Assembly: GCF_018771565.1 (NCBI RefSeq)
Contig: NZ_CP076326.1
Span: 1,612,001-1,676,000, forward strand
Reading direction: 5' to 3'
DNA from: Thermoflexus hugenholtzii
Lineage (GTDB): Bacteria > Chloroflexota > Anaerolineae > Thermoflexales > Thermoflexaceae
DNA: 64,000 bases
Shown: positions 40,038 through 50,056 of the stretch, in pieces
How positions within the stretch are numbered: the stretch's first letter is position 1
Layout of the letters: every line of letters starts with the position of its first letter
Position numbers and translations under genes: made by a program
The notes under the pieces: generated by a model
Told to the model about the DNA's origin: nothing
The model's input: the letters and a program-made list of their open reading frames with translations, nothing else
Databases searched by the model: none

Positions 40038-41552
40038 CTATCCTCCATATCGTTGCCGGAGGGCATTCTTGTCGATCTTCCCCGCACCGGTTTTCGGCAG
40101 CTCCTCCACAAAGACCACGGATTTCGGGATCTTATAGCCTGCCAGCTGGGAGCGCAGATAGGCCAAGAGCGCTTCCTCCGTCAGGGCGCTTCCCGGCCGG
40201 CGCACCACGATGGCCCGTCCCACCTCTCCCCACTCCGGGTCCGGCACCCCGATGAGAGCGGCCTCGATCACCTCGGGGTGGCCCAGCATGACGCTCTCCA
40301 CCTCCGCCGGGTAGATGTTCTCCCCTCCCGAGATGATCACATCCTTGATCCGGCCGACGATGTAGAAATCTCCTTCCTCATCCACCATGGCCAGATCCCC
40401 CGTCCGCAACCAGCCCCCCACGATGGTTCGCGCGGTCTCCTCCGGCCGGTTCCAGTAGCCCGGGATTACATGGGGGCCCCGGATCCACAGCTCCCCCACC
40501 TCACCCGGTCCGACTTCCCGGCCGTCCCGAACCACCCGGACCTCGACGTGGAAGAGCGGGCTTCCAACGGAGCCCGGCTTGTGACGGACCTTCTCGTCCG
40601 GCAACCAGAAGTTGTTCGGTCCGGCCTCGGTCAGGCCGTATCCGGTCTTGAAGGGCACCCCTTTCTCGAAAAAGCGCTCGAAAACCGGCATCGGACACGG
40701 GGCACCGCCGCTGATCACAATACGGCAGCGGGAGAAATCCGCCCGTTCCCACCGGGGATGCTGCTGCAGGCGGATGAACATGGTGGGCACGCCGAAGAAA
40801 AGGGTGACCCGCTCCCGCTCCAGCAGATCGAACACCTGGTCCGGATCGAAGGCTGCGCAGAGGATGGAGGCACCACCGATATGAACCAGAGGGGTGGTGA
40901 AGACATTAAGGCCGCCGGTGTGGAAAAGGGGGGCGTTCAGGATAGCCACGTCGTCGGGCCGAAGTCCCCAGCTCATCACCGTGTTGACAGCGTTCCAGGT
41001 GATCGTGCCGTAAGTGAGGATCGCCGCCTTCGGCAGCCCGGTGGTCCCACCGGTGTAGCATAGCACCCATGGATCCTCCAGATCCAGCGGAACCGGATCC
41101 GGCGGCCGGTCCGAGGCCTGCTTGAGCAGCTCCTCCCACACGCGATGCCCGCCTCGGACGGGCTCGTCCAGGGCGATCATCACCGAGGCTGCATCCTCCA
41201 GCGTGGCTGCTTTCTCGGAAAGATCCCCGCTGTAGATCAGGGCGCGAGGAGGAATGTCCTGCAAGAGAGCCTGTAGCTCCGGGACAGCCAGCCTCGTGTT
41301 AAGGGCCTGCAGGATCACGCCGGTCTTGTTGCATGCGAAGAGCAGATCGAGATATTCCAGCCGATTCGTGGAAAGGACCGCGAGGATGTCTCCTTTGCGC
41401 AGCCCCAGGGCGCCCAGGGCGTTCGCTGCCCGGTTGACCCGCCGGTTCCACTCCGCATACGAGATCCACCTTCCGGTGGATGCCTCCATCAACGCCATCC
41501 GGCTGGGAGAGAGCCGTGCCCGTTTCGCCAGCCAATCAACCGCCGGGATCAT
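40038..41552 (-). CDS. AMP-dependent acyl-CoA ligase 2
   Basis: 504 residues with P-loop [42 protein letters not shown] and catalytic Lys in [15 protein letters not shown]. Same family as the ligase at 36622 but high-GC like its neighbours. It overlaps the hydrolase gene by 4 nt (ATGA). Possibly a medium-chain or aromatic acyl-CoA ligase; the substrate is not predictable. Confidence 0.92.
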   Translation of the reverse strand: MIPAVDWLAKRARLSPSRMALMEASTGRWISYAEWNRRVNRAANALGALGLRKGDILAVLSTNRLEYLDLLFACNKTGVILQALNTRLAVPELQALLQDIPPRALIYSGDLSEKAATLEDAASVMIALDEPVRGGHRVWEELLKQASDRPPDPVPLDLEDPWVLCYTGGTTGLPKAAILTYGTITWNAVNTVMSWGLRPDDVAILNAPLFHTGGLNVFTTPLVHIGGASILCAAFDPDQVFDLLERERVTLFFGVPTMFIRLQQHPRWERADFSRCRIVISGGAPCPMPVFERFFEKGVPFKTGYGLTEAGPNNFWLPDEKVRHKPGSVGSPLFHVEVRVVRDGREVGPGEVGELWIRGPHVIPGYWNRPEETARTIVGGWLRTGDLAMVDEEGDFYIVGRIKDVIISGGENIYPAEVESVMLGHPEVIEAALIGVPDPEWGEVGRAIVVRRPGSALTEEALLAYLRSQLAGYKIPKSVVFVEELPKTGAGKIDKNALRQRYGG

Positions 41553-42355
41553 CCTGAAGGCTCCTCTCCTTTTAGGAAGGCAATGGCCACGCGGTTGAAC
41601 TCCTCCGCCCGCTCAATGAAGAAGAGATGACCCGCCTCCGGAAAGAGGACCAGACGGCTGCCCGGGATGCGCGCGTGCAACCGTCGGGCGTTCTCCACCG
41701 GGACCACACGATCTTCCATCCCATGGGCGATGAGGACGGGGGCTTGGATCTCGTGGATGCGGCTTTCCACATGAAAGGCGAGGGCGGCGGCCAGCTGGCG
41801 CTGGTAGGCATAAAGCGGCTGAGGATGAGCAACCCGCCAGGCCACATATTCCTCCAAGACCTCAGGATGCTCACGGAGGAATCGTTCTGTCACAGAGACC
41901 GCCCACAAGCGCCGCAAGTCTGTCGCCGGATCGCCGGTCCGTTGGGTGAAGACGGCGAGGCTCTCAGGCGGCATGGGGACCACGTTCGGGCCGCCGAAGG
42001 AGGTGCAACAGAGGATCAGCCGGCCGAGCCGATGCGGGTGACGCAGGGCGAACATCTGGGCGATAAAGCCGCCCATGGAAGCGCCGACGACATGGGCCCT
42101 CTCGATCCCCAGGGCCTCCAGCAACCCCGCCACATCATCCGCCATCTCCTCAATGGTGTAAGGGAGGTCGGGTTTGTCCGACTGGCCCGCGCCCCGCGGG
42201 TCAAGGGCGATGGCCCGGAAGTGCTGGGCGAAAGCGGGCAACTGGTGATGCCAGAGATGATGGTCGCCGCCCAGGCCGGGGATGAAGACCACTGCTTCCC
42301 CACGGCCCTGCTCCACATAGAACAGCTGGAGGTCATTCACCCTCACGTGAGGCAT
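41549..42355 (-). CDS. alpha/beta-hydrolase (enol-lactonase-like)
   Basis: 268 residues; GLGGDHHLWHHQLPAFAQ, LDPRGAGQSDKP, nucleophile elbow VGASMGGFIAQMF (Ser) and EAGHLFFIERAEEFN (His) fit the 3-oxoadipate enol-lactonase/epoxide-hydrolase-like group. ATG at 42355 (MPHVRVND) has AAGGAG 7 nt upstream; the frame opens 11 codons earlier. It overlaps the TetR gene by 23 nt, consistent with one operon. Confidence 0.85.
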   Translation of the reverse strand: MPHVRVNDLQLFYVEQGRGEAVVFIPGLGGDHHLWHHQLPAFAQHFRAIALDPRGAGQSDKPDLPYTIEEMADDVAGLLEALGIERAHVVGASMGGFIAQMFALRHPHRLGRLILCCTSFGGPNVVPMPPESLAVFTQRTGDPATDLRRLWAVSVTERFLREHPEVLEEYVAWRVAHPQPLYAYQRQLAAALAFHVESRIHEIQAPVLIAHGMEDRVVPVENARRLHARIPGSRLVLFPEAGHLFFIERAEEFNRVAIAFLKGEEPSG

Positions 42356-42956
42356 CCGCTGCTCCTTTCGGAGGAAGGGCAATGCCATGGCGGATGAAGT
42401 CCATCGCGGCCTCGATCACCTCCTCAGGGGGCTCCCGGTTCTCCCACAGCACCCAGCGCATCCCCAGCAGATGTGCGATCCCCATCAGGCAATACGCCAG
42501 CGTCTCCGGATCCATCCGGCGGATCTGACCGGCCTCCATGGCTCGGGCCAGACCCCGGGCATATCCCTCCGCCAGGCGCCGGTAGTATTCCCGATACACC
42601 TCCTCATCCACGAACTGGCTCTCCAGGACGATGCGGTAGAGAAAGCGGTGCTGGAGGACAAAGCGGAAAAAGGCCCGATAACCCTCGCGCTCGATCTCCA
42701 GACGATCCTGGAGGCCCGCCACGGCCATCGCGATGAACTTGCGGAGCTCATGGCTCATATGGCGGACCAGAGCGCGGAAGATCTCCTCTTTGGAATCGAA
42801 ATAGAGGTAAAAGGTGCCTTGGGCCACCCCGGCGCGCCGGACGATCTCAGCGATCGAGGCTCGGCGGAACCCCAGCTCCCCGAAGACTTCCTCCGCCGCC
42901 TCCAGCAACCGGCGGCGGGTCTGCTCTCCCCGAACCGTCACCGGCGCTCGCGCCAT
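42333..42956 (-). CDS. TetR-family transcriptional regulator
   Basis: 207 residues. N-terminal HTH is RASIAEIVRRAGVAQGTFYL, YFDSKEEIFRAL, and the C-terminal ligand domain is all-helical, like FadR/PaaR-type acyl-CoA-responsive repressors. First gene of the 13-gene operon, so it probably represses its own transcription until an acyl-CoA intermediate binds (inference). A promoter and AT-rich dyad lie directly upstream. Confidence 0.88.
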   Translation of the reverse strand: MARAPVTVRGEQTRRRLLEAAEEVFGELGFRRASIAEIVRRAGVAQGTFYLYFDSKEEIFRALVRHMSHELRKFIAMAVAGLQDRLEIEREGYRAFFRFVLQHRFLYRIVLESQFVDEEVYREYYRRLAEGYARGLARAMEAGQIRRMDPETLAYCLMGIAHLLGMRWVLWENREPPEEVIEAAMDFIRHGIALPPKGAADASREGE

Positions 42957-42992
42957 CCCCTCCTCTGGAATATGACAGGTGAATCATATATC

Positions 42993-43021
42993 ATATTATT
43001 GGGGACAGCGGATTTTGTCAA
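42993..43021 (-). promoter_or_regulatory. promoter of the TetR/CoA/Liv operon
   Basis: Minus-strand TTGACA (43016-43021), 17-nt spacer and TAATAT (42993-42998). The AT-rich stretch downstream, including ATGA-ttcacctg-TCAT (42972-42987), is a candidate TetR operator. The block is AT-rich against its surroundings. Confidence 0.55.
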
Positions 43022-43203
43022 GCCCTGGGGTCCCTGCTTCCGGAGGCCTTAGGGAAAGCAAGGGGGCACGCTGTGGATCTGCTCGCGCAAGGGAAGCCCA
43101 TTATTATCATTAGAAGAAAGGGCCATCCCCCTTCGCCGAAATCCCGGAGCAGCCGAATCGGTCCGACATGGACCTGAAGGTCTGAACTGGGAGGAGAAAC
43201 GCG

Positions 43204-44187
43204 ATGCGCTCAGGGGAGACCATCGAGCCGGGAGAGCCGGTGCGGGTGGCGGCCCGGGAGCTGCTCCGGCTGGCGATCGCATGGCTCGGCGCGGAGCGCG
43301 GCTGGATCGCTGCTCATCCCGGCTGGCTGGGAGCGGCGGAAACGCTCCTGGCGGGAGCGAGGGAGCCTGAGGCGGCCGGGGCCTGTTTCGTCCGCCGGTT
43401 CCCGCTCAAGGAGGAGGGTGTGGAGATCGGCGAGCTGGGGCTGATCTGGACCCGGGAGCCGAACCCGGAACCCGATGCTTCTGCCATGCCCGCCCTCCTT
43501 CGAACGGCGGCGGCCCTCCTTCGGCTGGCGCGGGAGCAGCAGGCCTCCCGTCGCCTGCTTCACGTCCAGGAGCAGGAGCTCTGCCGCATCGTCCTGGACA
43601 TCCACGACGGCCCGGTCCAGGATATCTTCGCCGCTCTCTCCCAGATCCAGCTGCTGCTGCGCGCCGGACCACGGGGTCGGGCGACGCGCCGTCGCCTGGA
43701 GCAGGCGGCCCGGCTTCTGGAGCGCTCCCTCACCGAGATCCGCACCTTCATCGGGGCCTTCCGCCCCCCGGAGTTCGAACACCGCCCGCTGCTGGCGATG
43801 GTCCACGGCCTGATCCTCCAGCACGAAGTCCTCACCGGCCACGAGGTCCATCTGGAGGTGGAAGGGAATCTCCCCGCGCCCCCGCTCCCGGTCAAGATCG
43901 CCCTCTACCGGCTGCTCCAGGAGGCGTTGAACAACGCGGCCCGCTACGCCGGTGTCTCCCGCTACACCGTCCGCTTGCGCGGCGAGCCCCACGGGCTCTG
44001 GCTGGAGGTGCGCGATGAAGGCCAGGGGTTCGATCCGGGTCGCTATTTGGAGAACCCCTCCCCCGAGGCCATGCGCCACTTCGGGCTGCGGGGCATGCGG
44101 GATCGGGCGGAGCTGCTGGGCGGACGGTTCGAGATCGAGAGCGCCCCGGGCCGCGGAACCTCCATCCGGGTGTGGCTGCCATGCTGA
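43204..44187 (+). CDS. NarL-type sensor histidine kinase (HisKA_3)
   Basis: 327 residues with no membrane helix. A GAF-like N-terminal part (about 15-110) is followed by a HisKA_3 domain with RIVLDIHDGPVQDIFAAL (His134) and an HATPase domain with QEALNNAARYAG, DEGQGFDP and GLRGMRDRAELLGG. It phosphorylates the response regulator encoded next, with which it overlaps by 7 nt. AGGAG precedes ATG. The signal is unknown. The 247-nt gap before it holds the divergent TetR promoter. Confidence 0.9.
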   Translation: MRSGETIEPGEPVRVAARELLRLAIAWLGAERGWIAAHPGWLGAAETLLAGAREPEAAGACFVRRFPLKEEGVEIGELGLIWTREPNPEPDASAMPALLRTAAALLRLAREQQASRRLLHVQEQELCRIVLDIHDGPVQDIFAALSQIQLLLRAGPRGRATRRRLEQAARLLERSLTEIRTFIGAFRPPEFEHRPLLAMVHGLILQHEVLTGHEVHLEVEGNLPAPPLPVKIALYRLLQEALNNAARYAGVSRYTVRLRGEPHGLWLEVRDEGQGFDPGRYLENPSPEAMRHFGLRGMRDRAELLGGRFEIESAPGRGTSIRVWLPC

Positions 44188-44849
44188 AAGGGAAGAGCGG
44201 GCTTCCCCGTCGGATCCGGGTCGTGCTGGCCGACGATCACCCCCTCGTCCTGGAGGGCTTGCGCGCCATGCTCCGGGCCGAGGAGGACATGGAAGTCGTT
44301 GCGGCGGTGACCGATGGGGCGGAGCTGATCCCCATCGTGGAGCGCCATCGCCCGGATGTGGTGGTGCTGGATCTCCAGATGCCCGGCCTCTCGGGATGGG
44401 ATTGTCTGGAGGCCATCCGCCGGGCCAGCCCCGGAACCCGGGTGCTCATTCTCACCGCCTTCGGGGACGGGGAGTTCATCCAGATGGCCATCGAGCGCGA
44501 AGCCGATGGCTTCGTGTTGAAGACGGAGCCGCCCCAGCAGACCCTCACAGCCATCCGGCAGGTCGCCCAGGGCCATCTGGTCTTCCCCCAGGCCGCGCGC
44601 CGCTGGCTCAGCCGGCGGATCCCGGAAGGGCTGGGGGCCCTCACCGCACGCGAGCGCGAGATCCTGGCTCTGGTAGCGGAGGGTCTGAGCAACGCCCAGA
44701 TCGCCCGACGCCTCGGCGTCCGGGTGGCCACAGTGAAGTTCCACCTGCAGAACATCTTCCAGAAGCTGGGCGTGCGCAATCGGACGGAGGCCGCCCGCTT
44801 CTACCTCACCGCCCGCTCCGGCCGGATTCCTCCAGAGCAATCCTCCTAA
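44181..44849 (+). CDS. NarL/FixJ-type response regulator
   Basis: Receiver domain (ADDHPLVLEG; phospho-acceptor Asp64 in VVVLDLQMPGLSG; Lys in DGFVLKTEPP) followed by a LuxR-type HTH (LTAREREILALVAEGLSNAQ, IARRLGVRVATVKFHLQNIF). 222 residues from ATG at 44181, which overlaps the kinase stop; a GTG at 44172 is a less likely alternative. Its targets may include the glyoxylate-shunt genes that begin 215 nt later (inference). That gap shows no recognised element. Confidence 0.9.
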   Translation: MLKGKSGLPRRIRVVLADDHPLVLEGLRAMLRAEEDMEVVAAVTDGAELIPIVERHRPDVVVLDLQMPGLSGWDCLEAIRRASPGTRVLILTAFGDGEFIQMAIEREADGFVLKTEPPQQTLTAIRQVAQGHLVFPQAARRWLSRRIPEGLGALTAREREILALVAEGLSNAQIARRLGVRVATVKFHLQNIFQKLGVRNRTEAARFYLTARSGRIPPEQSS

Positions 44850-45064
44850 ACGTCTCCGGCTTTCCGACCCACCCCCACCCTTCCCAAGACGGGCCCGATC
44901 CTCACCTTTCGGCGGGGGAGGCCTCTCTCCTTAGGTCGGCGGGGGCCGCCCTCCTGCCGGCGCGGCTCGACCCCTCGAAAGACCGTTGTGAGGACCGACC
45001 CGGGCGGATACGATGAGGACAACCGCCGCAAAGGGCGGCGGCATCCCACCCGGAGGAAGCCCGG

Positions 45065-46663
45065 ATGCACACCGCGCGGGAGAGGATCGAGATCCGTGGA
45101 CCTGTGGAAGAGCCCTTCACGGAGATCCTGACCCCGGAGGCGGTCGCCTTCGTCGCCGAGCTGGCCCGAGCCTTCGAGGAAGAGCGGCAGCGTCTGCTGG
45201 CCCGACGCCGGGAGCGTTACGCCCGTCTGGCAGCCGGGGAACGCCCCGACTTTCCCCCGGAGACGCAGGCGATCCGCACGGCAGACTGGCGAGTGGCCCC
45301 GCCTCCGAAGGATCTGCGCTGCCGATGGGTGGAGATCACCGGGCCGACGGATCGCAAGATGGTGATCAACGCCCTCAACTCCGGGGCCCAGGTCTTCATG
45401 GCGGATTTCGAGGACGCCAACGCCCCAACCTGGACGAACATGCTTTATGGGCAATGGAACCTTCGGGAGGCGGTGCGGCGGACCATCCGTTACGTCGCGC
45501 CCGACGGACGGGAATACCGCCTGACGGAGGAGACGGCCACGCTGATGGTGCGCCCGCGCGGGCTGCATTTGAGCGAACCCCGCATGCTCGTGGACGGCCG
45601 GCCGGTCGCCGGGGCACTGTTCGACCTCGGGCTTTTCCTCTTCCACAACGCCCGGGAGCTTCTGAGCCGGGGAAGCGGCCCCTACCTCTATCTGCCCAAG
45701 ATGGAGGGCTACCACGAGGCCCGTTTCTGGAACCAGGTCTGCGAGGCCGCGGAGGACCGGTTGGATCTGCCCCGTGGGGCCATCCGCGTCTCCGTCCTCA
45801 TCGAACATATCCTGGCGGCCTTCGAGATGGAGGAGATCCTGTATGAGCTGCGGGAGCGGATCACGGCGCTGAACCTGGGCCGGTGGGACTACATCTTCAG
45901 CATGATCAAGGTCTTCGCCCACGATCCGGCGATGGTCCTCCCTGATCGCAACCGGCTCACCGTGCCCGCCACCCCCTTCCTCCGGGCCGCCGCCCAACGG
46001 CTGGTGCAGGTCGCCCATCGGCGGGGCGCCCATGCCATCGGCGGGATGTCCGCTTACATCCCCCGCCGGGACCCCGCTGCCAACGAGCGGGCCTTCGCGG
46101 AGGTGCGGGCAGATAAAACCTGGGAGGTCGGGATGGGCTTCGACGGCGCCTGGGTCGCCCATCCGGGCCTCGTCCCGGTGGTCCGGGAGATCTTCCGGGA
46201 GGCCCTGCAGGGGCCGGACCAGCTCCATCGCCTCCCGGAGGGCGAGGTGACGCCGGAGATGTTGCTGCAGGTCCCAGAGGGTCCGATCACGGAAGAAGGG
46301 CTACGGAACAACATCTCCGTCGCGCTGCAATACCTGGGGGCCTGGCTGGCCGGGCGCGGCGCTGTGGCCATCTTCAACCGAATGGAGGACACCGCTACCG
46401 CTGAGATCGCCCGGTCCCAAATCTGGCAGTGGCGCCGCCACGGCGCCCGCCTGGACGACGGACGCCCGGTGGATGGAACCCTTTACCGCACCCTCCGGGA
46501 CCAGGAAATCGCGGCCCTGGAGGAGGCAAACCGTGAGGAAGGCCTCCGCCTCCGGGAAGCTCAGGCGCTGCTGGACCTCCTGGTGGAAGCGGAGCGCTTC
46601 ATCCCTTTCCTCACCGAACCGGGGATGGCTTATCTCGAGGAACCGGTCTCGTCCCACGTGTGA
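45065..46663 (+). CDS. aceB: malate synthase A
   Basis: Condenses glyoxylate with acetyl-CoA to malate (glyoxylate shunt). 532 residues is the typical form-A length. Signatures include [75 protein letters not shown] and [19 protein letters not shown], with catalytic Arg/Asp and Mg-binding residues in place. GGAGG precedes ATG. The isocitrate lyase gene follows after 22 nt. Confidence 0.97.
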   Translation: MHTARERIEIRGPVEEPFTEILTPEAVAFVAELARAFEEERQRLLARRRERYARLAAGERPDFPPETQAIRTADWRVAPPPKDLRCRWVEITGPTDRKMVINALNSGAQVFMADFEDANAPTWTNMLYGQWNLREAVRRTIRYVAPDGREYRLTEETATLMVRPRGLHLSEPRMLVDGRPVAGALFDLGLFLFHNARELLSRGSGPYLYLPKMEGYHEARFWNQVCEAAEDRLDLPRGAIRVSVLIEHILAAFEMEEILYELRERITALNLGRWDYIFSMIKVFAHDPAMVLPDRNRLTVPATPFLRAAAQRLVQVAHRRGAHAIGGMSAYIPRRDPAANERAFAEVRADKTWEVGMGFDGAWVAHPGLVPVVREIFREALQGPDQLHRLPEGEVTPEMLLQVPEGPITEEGLRNNISVALQYLGAWLAGRGAVAIFNRMEDTATAEIARSQIWQWRRHGARLDDGRPVDGTLYRTLRDQEIAALEEANREEGLRLREAQALLDLLVEAERFIPFLTEPGMAYLEEPVSSHV

Positions 46664-46685
46664 ACATCCGGACAGGAGGGAAGCG

Positions 46686-47993
46686 ATGGCCCGCGACGGC
46701 ACGCTGTGGATGGCGGAAGCGGAGGCGCTGGAGCAGCGCTGGGCAACGGATCCGCGCTGGAAGGGCATCCGTCGCGATTACACGGCCCTCGACGTCATCC
46801 GGTTGCGGGGATCCGTGCGGATCGAATACACGCTGGCCCGCCGCGGGGCGGAGCGGCTCTGGCAACTCCTGCACACGGAGCCCTACGTCGCCACCTTCGG
46901 CGCCCTGACCGGAGCTCAGGCCGTGCAGATGGTCCGCGCCGGGCTGAAAGCGATCTACGTGAGCGGCTGGCAGGTGGCTGCCGACGCCAACCTCGCCGGG
47001 CAGACCTACCCGGATCAGAGCCTCTATCCCGTCAACAGCGTCCCCGCCCTGGTCCGTCGGATCCAGAACGCCCTGTTGCGCGCCGATCAGATCGATTGGG
47101 TGGAGGGACGCCGGGAGCGCGACTGGCTGGTCCCCATCGTCGCCGACGCGGAGGCCGGGTTCGGAGGGATCATCCACGCTTTCGAGCTGATGAAGGCGAT
47201 GATCGAGGCGGGGGCAGCCGGGGTGCACTTCGAGGACCAGCTGGCGGCCGAGAAGAAATGCGGCCACCTGGGGGGGAAGGTCCTGATCCCCACCGGCCAG
47301 TTCATCCGCATCCTGAACGCCGCCCGGCTGGCCGCCGACGTCCTGGATGTGCCCACCCTGCTCATCGCCCGCACCGATGCGCGGAGTGCCACCCTCCTCA
47401 CCAGCGACATCGACGAGCGCGACCGTCCCTTCCTGACCGGGGAGCGGACCCCGGAGGGGTATTTCGTCGTGCGGGGCGGGCTGGAGAGCGCCATCGCCCG
47501 CACTCTCGCCTACGCCCCCTACGCGGATCTGCTCTGGTTTGAGACCTCCCGGCCGGACCTGGAGGAGGCCCGGCGGTTCGCTGAGGCCATCCACGCGACG
47601 TTCCCGGGCAAGCTCCTGGCCTACAATTGCTCGCCCTCTTTCAACTGGAAACGCCACCTGGATGACGCCGCCATCGCCCGCTTCCAGCGGGAGCTCGCTG
47701 CCATGGGCTACAAGTTCCAGTTCATCACCCTGGCCGGCTGGCATCTGCTCAACCTGCACACCTTCGAGCTGGCCCGCTCTTACCGCCAGGAAGGGATGTC
47801 GGCTTACGTCCGCCTCCAGGAGGCCGAGTTCGCCCGGGAGGCGGAGGGATACACGGCGGTCCGCCACCAGCGGGAGGTGGGGACCGGCTACTTCGACGCC
47901 GTGGTGCTGGCCGTCACCCGCGGGGCATCCGCCACGGTCGCCCTCGCCGGCTCCACAGAAGCCGAACAGTTCCACGGAACCACCCACCCCTGA
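46686..47993 (+). CDS. aceA: isocitrate lyase
   Basis: Cleaves isocitrate to glyoxylate and succinate. Catalytic Cys192 in [17 protein letters not shown]; Mg site [23 protein letters not shown] and [14 protein letters not shown] follow the family pattern. 435 residues. ATG at 46686 has AGGAGGG 6 nt upstream; the frame is open into aceB but that part is a shadow. With aceB it forms an operon that allows growth on acetate or fatty acids, a fit to the CoA-ligase operon upstream. Confidence 0.97.
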   Translation: MARDGTLWMAEAEALEQRWATDPRWKGIRRDYTALDVIRLRGSVRIEYTLARRGAERLWQLLHTEPYVATFGALTGAQAVQMVRAGLKAIYVSGWQVAADANLAGQTYPDQSLYPVNSVPALVRRIQNALLRADQIDWVEGRRERDWLVPIVADAEAGFGGIIHAFELMKAMIEAGAAGVHFEDQLAAEKKCGHLGGKVLIPTGQFIRILNAARLAADVLDVPTLLIARTDARSATLLTSDIDERDRPFLTGERTPEGYFVVRGGLESAIARTLAYAPYADLLWFETSRPDLEEARRFAEAIHATFPGKLLAYNCSPSFNWKRHLDDAAIARFQRELAAMGYKFQFITLAGWHLLNLHTFELARSYRQEGMSAYVRLQEAEFAREAEGYTAVRHQREVGTGYFDAVVLAVTRGASATVALAGSTEAEQFHGTTHP

Positions 47994-48009
47994 GTCCTCC
48001 GGGCCGAAG

Positions 48010-48060
48010 CGGGCGGCGGGGGGGAAGACCATTGTTCCTTCTTGCCACCCTCGCCGCCCG
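48010..48060 (+). terminator. possible hairpin after aceA
   Basis: CGGGCGGCG (48010-48018) and CGCCGCCCG (48052-48060) can pair across a 33-nt loop shortly after the aceA stop. No T-tract. Confidence 0.3.
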
Positions 48061-48114
48061 AGATCTTCCCTGCTCCCACACCGGGCAGGCTTCTCCCTCC
48101 ATACGCTCCTACTC

Positions 48115-48142
48115 TTGACGAATGCCCCGCTTGTGGCATGCT
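48115..48142 (+). promoter_or_regulatory. promoter candidate for queF
   Basis: TTGACG (48115-48120), 16-nt spacer, and TGG-CATGCT as an extended -10 (CATGCT 48137-48142). The -10 is a weak match. Confidence 0.35.
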
Positions 48143-48199
48143 GAACCATGAGTCCTCTCCTTCGAATTGGAACCTGGAGCCCTCAGCGGGAGGTTTTTG

Positions 48200-48616
48200 A
48201 TGGAGAAGAAAGAGTTCCTGGTGCTGGGCAAGCCGGTGCGCCATCCCATCACGGAGCTGGACACGGTCCCATGCCCGCCGACGGTCACCCGGGTGGTGAT
48301 GACCAGCGATGAGGTGACGGCCCTCTGTCCGATCACCGGCCAGCCGGACTACTACACGGTGACCATCGCCTTCGAGCCCCGGGGTTGGAGCATCGAGTCC
48401 AAGAGCCTCAAACTCTACCTCTGGCACTTCCGCGAGGAGGGGATCTTCTGCGAGAGCCTGGCGGACAAGATCGCCGAGGACGTCTTCCGCACCATCCGCC
48501 CCGCCTGGTGCGAGGTGACCGTGGTCCAGAAGGCCCGTGGGGGGATCACCATCACCGCTGTGGCCCGGCGGGAGGCCCCGCGCCCCTCGCCCGACAGCGA
48601 TTCGCAAGCCCTGTAG
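48200..48616 (+). CDS. queF: NADPH-dependent 7-cyano-7-deazaguanine reductase QueF
   Basis: Reduces preQ0 to preQ1 in queuosine biosynthesis. A short (type I, unimodular) QueF of 138 residues: catalytic Cys43 in TALCPITGQPDYYTV, QueF motif ESKSLKLYLWHFREEG, FCESLADKIAEDV. GGGAGG lies 6 nt before ATG at 48200; the frame opens 11 codons earlier. The gene for a queuosine-precursor transporter follows. Confidence 0.95.
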   Translation: MEKKEFLVLGKPVRHPITELDTVPCPPTVTRVVMTSDEVTALCPITGQPDYYTVTIAFEPRGWSIESKSLKLYLWHFREEGIFCESLADKIAEDVFRTIRPAWCEVTVVQKARGGITITAVARREAPRPSPDSDSQAL

Positions 48617-48656
48617 CTCCGCCCGCGGCGGGGCGAACCGCTCCCGGAGGGAAACC

Positions 48657-49343
48657 ATGCGCTCGAATCCGGCGATCCCCTCGTTCCCCCTCACGCTGCT
48701 CGTGGGGCTTTTCGTGGCGGGCCTGGTGATCTCCAACATCATCGCCGTCAAGCTCTTCGCCTTCGGCCCCCTCACCCTGCCCGCGGCGGTGATCGTCTTC
48801 CCGGTCACCTACATCATCGGCGACGTGGTCACCGAGGTCTACGGCTACCGTGTCGCCCGCCGGATGATCTGGACGGGCTTCGCCGGGAACCTCCTCGCCG
48901 TCCTGGCCGCGGCCGCCGGCGGGCTTCTGCCCCCCGCGCCCTTCTGGAAAGGCCAGGCCGCCTACCAGGAGATCCTGGGCTTCGCCCCCCGGCTGCTGCT
49001 GGCCTCCTTCACCGCCTATCTGGTCGGGGAGTTCGCCAACGCGGCCGTCCTGGCCAGGATGAAGGTCCGCACCCGGGGACGGTGGATGCTGCCGCGGTTC
49101 TGGGTCAGCACCGTGGTGGGGGAGACCCTGGACAGCGCCGTGTTCCTCACCATGGCTTTCCTGGGCGTGGTCCCGCCCGGGGCGCTGCTGGCGATGATCC
49201 CCACCCACTCCGGGGCCAAGATCCTCTACGAGTTCCTGGCCTCGCCCCTCTCCGCCGCCCTGGCCCAGGCCCTCAAGCGTTGGGAGGGGGTGGACGTCTT
49301 TGACGTCGACACCTCCCTCAATCCTTTCCTGGTGATGGAATAG
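48657..49343 (+). CDS. queuosine precursor transporter (YhhQ/QPTR family)
   Basis: Membrane protein of 228 residues with about six helices, family signatures VISNIIAVKLFAFGPLTLPA, YIIGDVVTEVYGYRVARRMI and GETLDSAVFLTMAF. It probably imports preQ0/preQ1 or queuine. GGAGGG precedes ATG at 48657, 40 nt after queF. Its stop codon is followed directly, in the same frame, by the remnant of an AAA+ ATPase. Confidence 0.9.
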   Translation: MRSNPAIPSFPLTLLVGLFVAGLVISNIIAVKLFAFGPLTLPAAVIVFPVTYIIGDVVTEVYGYRVARRMIWTGFAGNLLAVLAAAAGGLLPPAPFWKGQAAYQEILGFAPRLLLASFTAYLVGEFANAAVLARMKVRTRGRWMLPRFWVSTVVGETLDSAVFLTMAFLGVVPPGALLAMIPTHSGAKILYEFLASPLSAALAQALKRWEGVDVFDVDTSLNPFLVME

Positions 49344-49697
49344 CGGCCCGGACGCTTCGACCGCAAGATTGTGATCCCCTTCCTCGATCGGAAGGCGCGT
49401 GAGGAGATCTTCCGGGTCCATCTGCGTCGCCGGCCCCTGGACCCGGCGGTCTCCCTGGCGGAGCTGGCGGCGAAGACCCGCGGGTTCAGCGGCGCGGAGA
49501 TCGCAGCCGTCTGCGCCCGCGCCGTCTACCTCGCTCTGGAGGCCTTCGCGGCCTCCCAGGGGATCCCGATCTCCGAGCTGGAGCTGGAGCGCTACCAGAC
49601 CTTGCGCATCCGCCGCGAGGACCTCCTGGAAGCAATCCGCGAGGTCCGGCAGGGGCGACGGGCGACCTACTCACGCGCCCGCCGCAGGACGACGTAG
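49344..49697 (+). pseudogene. C-terminal remnant of an AAA+ ATPase (CDC48/FtsH-like)
   Basis: Directly after the transporter stop codon the frame reads RPGRFDRKIVIPFLDRKARE, the end of the AAA second region of homology with its arginine finger. It continues with an AAA lid (IFRVHLRRRPLD, AAKTRGFSGAEIAAVCARAV) and IRREDLLEAIREVRQG. The Walker A and B regions that should precede it are absent, so the gene lacks its 5' part. The join at 49343/49344 looks like a deletion breakpoint. A later ATT/ATG start could give a 108-residue product, but without ATPase function. Confidence 0.8.
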
Positions 49698-49750
49698 CGC
49701 GGATCTGACACTCGGCCACCGCCGGATATCATGAGCGGCAAGCCGGCAAG

Positions 49751-50056
49751 GTGGCGGGAATGGAATCCCTGGTCACCAGCAACCTGCTGCTGGCCCTCTA
49801 TCCCCATCTCACCGCTCCCGAAGTTCGTCTCTATCTCGCCCGCCAGGCCTGGGAGGAGGCCAACCACGCCATGGCCTCCGAATATGTGATCAAGACACTA
49901 CCCGTGGATCGGGAGCGCGTGTTGGGCCTGGAGGAGCATCCGGCCGTGGCGGCCAAGGCCGCTTTCCAGCGCCGGCTCACCGCGGAGATCCTGAGGCCGG
50001 ACCTGGACCTGGCTACGATCGAAGGGCGACAGCGGCTTTTGCGTAACCTGGTGGGG
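49751..50056 (+). pseudogene. fragment of ribonucleotide reductase small subunit (R2)
   Basis: About 100 codons match the R2 core helix: TSNLLLALYPHL, YLARQAWEEANHAMASEYVI with the E-x-x-H iron ligands, and EGRQRLLRNLVG. The preceding part (first Asp/Glu ligand) and everything after NLVG (remaining Glu/His ligands and tail) are missing. It continues out of homology for about 55 codons. Not functional. The following 195 nt (to 50251) contain a 7-bp hairpin (50097-50117) and nothing else recognised. Confidence 0.75.

Noticed and set aside
49371-49697. Intact small gene for a 108-residue protein
   Set aside because: The homology to AAA+ ATPases starts upstream of this Met, directly after the transporter stop codon, and the ATP-binding part is absent, so it is a remnant.
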